Shown here: in pieces, positions 60,329-64,000 of the stretch
Layout of the letters: each line of letters opens with the position of its first letter
Numbering within the stretch: the first letter of the stretch is position 1
Source of the DNA: Ichthyophis bannanicus
Taxonomy: Eukaryota; Chordata; Amphibia; Gymnophiona; Ichthyophiidae
DNA: 64,000 nucleotides
Direction: 5' to 3'
Assembly (NCBI GenBank): GCA_033557465.1
Contig: CM066036.1
Coordinates: 586,727,574-586,791,573, forward strand
Notes under the pieces: generated by a model
Told to the model about the DNA's origin: nothing
Databases searched by the model: none
The model's input: the letters and a program-made list of their open reading frames with translations, nothing else
Program-made: the position numbers and the translations under genes

Positions 60329-62036
60329 CTACTTCATCTTACTGAAGAATGGTTTCTTAGAGGATTTTTTCCTTACAGGATCAGCTGTAGATTTAGACAA
60401 TCTATCCAAAGTGATATTGTCAGCATCTGTCTCATTAGCTTTTTCCTGCCAATTCTTGCCAAAGAGATTCTCTCCTGTGCAAAGAATATTCCCTAGTTTA
60501 TCCTGTACCCAAATTTCCACGTCAGATGCCTGGAGCCAGGCAATCCTACGTGCACCTATGGCAATGGCAGAGGTTCTGCTTATGCACTCAAAGCAGTCAA
60601 AAGCTGCACGATTCACGAACTTAGAAACATCCTGAGCATGTTTGACAAGGGCGAGATAATCTTGCCTCTTATCATCAGGAAGGAGAGGGCTCATAAGCTC
60701 TAAATCTCCTTTGACCTCCTTAAGGAACATTCTCATATATAAGATATAGGAACTGATCCTAGCAGAAAGCATGGAAGCCTGGAAGGTTCAATGTCCAAAG
60801 GCGTCAAGAGTCCTACACTCACGTCCCTGGAGGATTAGATGCATGCCTTTTAGCACTCTCTGTCTTTCTCATTGCTGACTCCACCACCATGGAATGGTGT
60901 GGTAATTGAGTCTTCTGAAACCCAGGACAAGGAGGAACTCGATACATGGTGTCGAGTCTTCGAGAGTGAGGAGATGTGGTTAGAGGTGTTTCCCACATCC
61001 TTAACATGAGATCATGCAAGATCTCATGAATAGGTAAGGTAGCTGCCTCCTTGGGAGCTTTAGGGTATTACAGGATTTCTAATTCCTTTGCTCTAGGCTC
61101 TTTTTCAGGAGCCACTGTGATGTAAAGACCTCGAGCCACATCTCGGATAAAATCCTGAAAGGACATATCCTCTGGTGGAGACATCCTACGCTGAGGAGAA
61201 GAAGAATCCTCAGGAAGAAGTACTCTGGTATCAGCAGAGCTTTCAGAGTCTTCAGACTCATCCAAGGATTCGAAGTATCTCCGATCCAGGTGATCGTGGA
61301 AGGCACGGTACCGGTACCGATCAAAGTCGGCATCAGAGTGGTCTGGTAACGACCTGTCGATACTGGATGGATACGCATGACTCGGTCCCAGTAGAATAAC
61401 TGCCGATGTCAATGCAGTCGGTGCCGGCACCAGAGTCGGCTCCGGTACCGGTTGAATTGTCTGAAGTGGTTTCAAGGGCAATGAGGCTGTGAGAAGAGCC
61501 GCCAGACTGTCTTCAATTGCCAAGAATCTCTTATCTGTCGACGCTGCCGATGCTTGGGTATCGGTACCGGAAGAAGCGGCCGGTACCCCAGAGCATGGCA
61601 CCAGTAGTTCTGCCGATGTTGAAACCTCGAGAACATCCTGGAGCCCCGTTAGTGCTTTGGAAGCCAAAGCCTCCCGCCGGGGCAATTTTGCCGGTGAAAG
61701 TCCCCAAAGGGCAACACCAGAGGCATCTCACTGTCTAGGAGGAGATCTACCCTTTGAGGACTGGCTAGATTTATGTTTAGTTACCTGAGATCCATGGGAG
61801 GAAGACGAAATCCTGGACGACATCGATGCCACGGAGGCTGCATCGGAGGGAAAAAGGGTGCTAAGCTTAGCAGCTCGGTTCTGCCGGCCCCTTTTCGACA
61901 TCATCCCACAGGCAACACACTCAGAGTTAGAGTGGTCAGGACCTAAACATTTGAGGCCCCACTCTTGGGTGTCGGTGATGGAGATGGTACCGCCACACTT
62001 AGAACACTTTTTAAAACCCGAAGCGGGTTTTTCCAT
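60329..62036 (-). pseudogene. DIRS-E gag with intact N-terminal cysteine cluster
   Basis: The ATG at 62036 begins MEKPASGFKKCSKCGGTISI, continues to GLKCLGPDHSNSECVACGMM, so all five cysteines and LGPDH are present, then a Ser-rich stretch to a stop at 61728. The next frame (61685-61068) is acidic and Ser-rich with PPEDMSFQDFIRDVARGLYI. Further parts are YRVPPCPGFQKTQLPHHSMV (about 60945), YILYMRMFLKEVKGDLELMS (60748), AAFDCFECISRTSAIAIGAR, then GNILCTGENLFGKNWQEKA (about 60500) and the basic end SSKKPFFSKMK (60329). Three breaks separate the pieces. An upstream ATG at 62177 is in frame but codes for low-complexity text and is unlikely to be used. Confidence 0.78.
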
Positions 62037-62277
62037 TCTGAAGGAAAAGTTGGGCCTAGTGCCCAAAATGGCGCGTGACACCTGAGAGAAAATTACTGGA
62101 AAGACTCCAGAAAAAAGTGTGTGTTTTTTTTTTTTAAAGAAAAGAAAGAAGAACCGGTGGTACCGGTGTAGCATCAAGGGAAGGCAGACGCGACCACAAA
62201 AAAAGAAGAATGGAAGGGATTTTCTTTCTGCGGTGACAGGGAGTGCGACCTGTCGGCTCCGCGGAAAACGAAGAACT

Positions 62278-62436
62278 GGAGAGGGACAGTTGGGAAAGGC
62301 GGGAAGGCAGCACGCAGGCGCTGTGGGATGCTCCCAAAAGCTTTCCTATTGGACGCTGGGGCATGTTCCTGCGCAGGCTCTGTCGGTACCGATGATACCC
62401 ATATGTGAAGACTACCTTCCTGCTTGTTCCTTGAAA
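62278..62436 (-). repeat. DIRS-E left inverted terminal repeat
   Basis: Plus-strand text 'gagagggacagttgggaaag', 'tgggatgctcccaaaagctt' and 'acccatatgtgaagactacc' ends at 'ttgttccttgaaat'. It is the inverse of 56760-56938, and the outer 40 bp match the ICR block at 57088-57128. Confidence 0.85.
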
Positions 62437-62439
62437 TCA

Positions 62440-62820
62440 CGCCTACACACAGGTTGTGTAAAAGTACAGAGCTTCTTGTCGCAGATTATGTGCATAACAC
62501 CTGAGGAAATTTTGTAAAAGGTCTTTATGTACGGAAAACTTTCTAAAATTACTCCCCCCCCCATTGAATACTGTTTTTAATGTAGAAAGGCATGAACCTA
62601 TCTGAAATTTAAAACAAAAATTATGATTCTGAGCAAATGAACAGTGCTGCTCTCTTTATCCTTACTGACTCCTTTTTAATCATTACATATGTTACTTTGT
62701 AATATATTAACTAGGGAGTCTGTTTACTACAGTGATAGAGGTGATCATGTGAAATTTGTGATGTGGCCCTGTTTTATTTAATGGGGCCGTGGCACAGATT
62801 TTGTACAGATTGCCGCTATT
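62440..62820. other. Unassigned spacer
   Basis: Non-coding, AT-rich, with a C9 tract at 62554-62562. Nothing recognised. Confidence 0.35.
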
Positions 62821-62824
62821 GCTG

Positions 62825-63060
62825 TTTATTTTATTTAACAGGTTTTTTTATACCGCTTTATCATTTCACTCAAAGCGGTTTACAATGTAACTTAAACTTG
62901 GTAATGTACATTAAACCAGGGGCATTGATAACTTGGATTTTTCTGAGGCAGTGGAGGGTTAAGTGGCTTGCCCAAGGTCACAAGGAGGGCTAGTGGGAAT
63001 CAAACCCTAGTCTCTTGGTTCCCAAGCCAGTGTTCTTAACCATTCGACGACTACTCCATA
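62825..63060 (-). mobile_element. tRNA-derived CORE-SINE, copy 2
   Basis: The complement shows the B box 'gggtttgattcccac' (about 62993-63007), the CORE 'gaccttgggcaagccactta' (about 62962-62981) and an L2-like tail 'cattgtaaaccgctttgagt', 'aaagcggtataaaaaaacct', 'gttaaataaaat'. The A-box end at about 63045 is degenerate ('cgtcgaatggttaagaacac'). It is more decayed than the copy at 51349 and has a different tail subtype. Confidence 0.8.
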
Positions 63061-63743
63061 TTAGATCTTCTATTCCTTAGTGTTTATGAATTGTAAAATG
63101 AGCTAGAAAATAAACAACTAAATAGATGTGCATTCAGAGCGCCCAAAATTGTTGTTTATCAGTGTTTTTGTGCTGTGTATTTTTTCTGGTGGAATCAAAT
63201 ATATGAGTTTGTCACTTAGGAGTCATTAGTTAAGAAAAACCACAAAAACTGTGTGGAGGATACAAGATGAGCTAGCAAACGAGGAAGAAAGTACTAGGAG
63301 AATTATCATTTTACCAATGTTTGTTTTTCTAAGAAACACCTATTTAAATTTTTTTTTTGCCTCAGAGGTGTTTTATTGATCTTTATCTGTTAAAACCTAA
63401 TATCAGAAACCCTTAAATATGATATGAATATATAAAAATGGGCACAGTGATAGAAATTTTCAGACTGGGAGTGTGACCTTCTCTTCCCAAAACGTATAAA
63501 AAAAAGAAATTAAGAAATTAAATAAATAAAATAAAATAAGGAATAAAGCAGGTAGAGAGCAAGTGGAATGAAGGATATTCTGTCTAGTTTTGGTTCAAAT
63601 CTCAATGCATTTCCTATGGTAAATATTGTGAAATTTGCCCTCTCCCATGTCCCCCACAGCACTCCCCACCTTTGAAAAATAAAACTGTCCAATGCTCTCC
63701 CAACAGCCTAGCTCCAAATCATGTTTGTTTGAGCCAAAGAGGA
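63061..63743. other. Unassigned AT-rich spacer
   Basis: No recognisable gene or element. A short 'aataaataaaataaaataag' tract (63521-63540) may be the tail of an unrecognised retroposed fragment. Confidence 0.35.
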
Positions 63744-63918
63744 TAAGAACATTAGATATGCCATACTGGGTCAGACCAAGGTTTCATCAAGCCCAGTATC
63801 CTGTTTCCAACAGTGGCCAATTCAGGTCTCAAGCACCTGTCAGGTTCCTAAAAGGAAGACAGATTCCGTGCCTCTTATCCCAGGGTTAAGCAGTGGATTT
63901 CCCAGGTCCTCTTTAATA
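63744..63918 (-). mobile_element. CR1 3'-end fragment
   Basis: Plus-strand 'gatatgccatactgggtcag', 'gcccagtatcctgtttccaa' and 'cagtggccaattcaggtctc' are the complement of the CR1 3' terminus. After that it diverges ('gcacctgtcaggttcctaaa') from the 44951 and 29065 copies, so it belongs to another CR1 subfamily. Confidence 0.8.
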
Positions 63919-63923
63919 AATAG

Positions 63924-64000
63924 AAACATAGAAACATAGAAATATGACGACAGAAAAAGACCACATGGCCTATCTAGTCTGTCCTTCCATAACAACTACA
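63924..64000 (-). mobile_element. LINE-C family 3' end, running off the right edge
   Basis: The plus strand begins with tandem 'gaaacata' units, then 'agaaatatgacgacagaaaa', 'agaccacatggcctatctag' and 'tctgtccttccataacaact', the complement of the LINE-C 3' UTR at 41870-41945. The rest lies outside the window. Confidence 0.8.

Larger units (their letters stand above)
56751..62436 (-). mobile_element. DIRS-E: complete, moderately decayed DIRS-type element
   Basis: The element lies on the minus strand: left inverted repeat at 62436-62278, gag 62036-60329, RT/RNase H 60285-about 58300, recombinase about 58280-57290, ICR 57128-57028 and right inverted repeat 56938-56751. Left and right ends resemble those of DIRS-B ('catatgggta', 'cctgttacaggtgagtaact'). 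It is in better shape than B or C, with one indel in RT, one stop before RNase H and about two lesions in the recombinase. Confidence 0.88.

Overview
This window looks like a repeat-saturated stretch of a large vertebrate genome. I found no exon, rRNA, tRNA or other host gene that I can defend; almost every coding signal belongs to a transposable element. The mixture of DIRS-type tyrosine-recombinase retrotransposons, CR1, L2 and L1-like LINEs, hAT, Tc1 and mariner DNA transposons and a CORE-SINE fits an amphibian best, and a caecilian seems most likely. That assignment rests on general knowledge of which lineages carry many DIRS elements and has not been tested by a search.

Five DIRS-type elements make up nearly 45% of the window. 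DIRS-A (1335-5864, +) has lost its 5' part at the point where an L2 ends. DIRS-B (9855-15526, +) is complete end to end but decayed, and sits inside a CR1 copy. DIRS-C (21528 to about 28300, +) is heavily decayed, contains an internal tandem duplication and lacks its right end. DIRS-D (28808-35034, +) belongs to a clearly different family and carries a CR1 3' end. DIRS-E (56751-62436, -) is complete end to end. The coding order is gag, reverse transcriptase, RNase H, a segment resembling a Dam-like methyltransferase, then tyrosine recombinase. A, B, D and E keep the internal complementary region, which is the joined complement of the two element ends.

The LINEs are nested. CR1-A (8836-16925) was hit by a 348-bp hAT MITE and by DIRS-B. 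CR1-B (44951-47990, -) was hit by an L2. Another L2 (about 37380-42065) was hit by a 1,219-bp hAT element with an exact 8-bp target duplication, and by a nearly intact CR1-like LINE (39150-41950) whose only visible lesion is one frameshift. A truncated L1-like LINE lies at 35975-37375 (-).

The gaps hold DNA-transposon debris: a 1.18-kb mariner (49809-50990), a mariner MITE inside a microsatellite (48804-49026), a Tc1 remnant (43315-43830), a hAT transposase fossil (18290-18690), several terminal-inverted-repeat elements, two CORE-SINE copies with tRNA-like heads, and a family present once near each end of the window in opposite orientation. The remaining stretches (for example 5870-6660, 16926-18289, 42080-43310, 47991-48740, 55060-56745) show nothing I recognise.

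The observations most worth following concern the DIRS elements: the circle-junction logic of the internal complementary region, a consensus splice-donor sequence conserved at the right termini of divergent families, a cysteine cluster and an LFG motif conserved in Gag, the Dam-like segment, and repeated loss of the same catalytic arginine codon of the recombinase.
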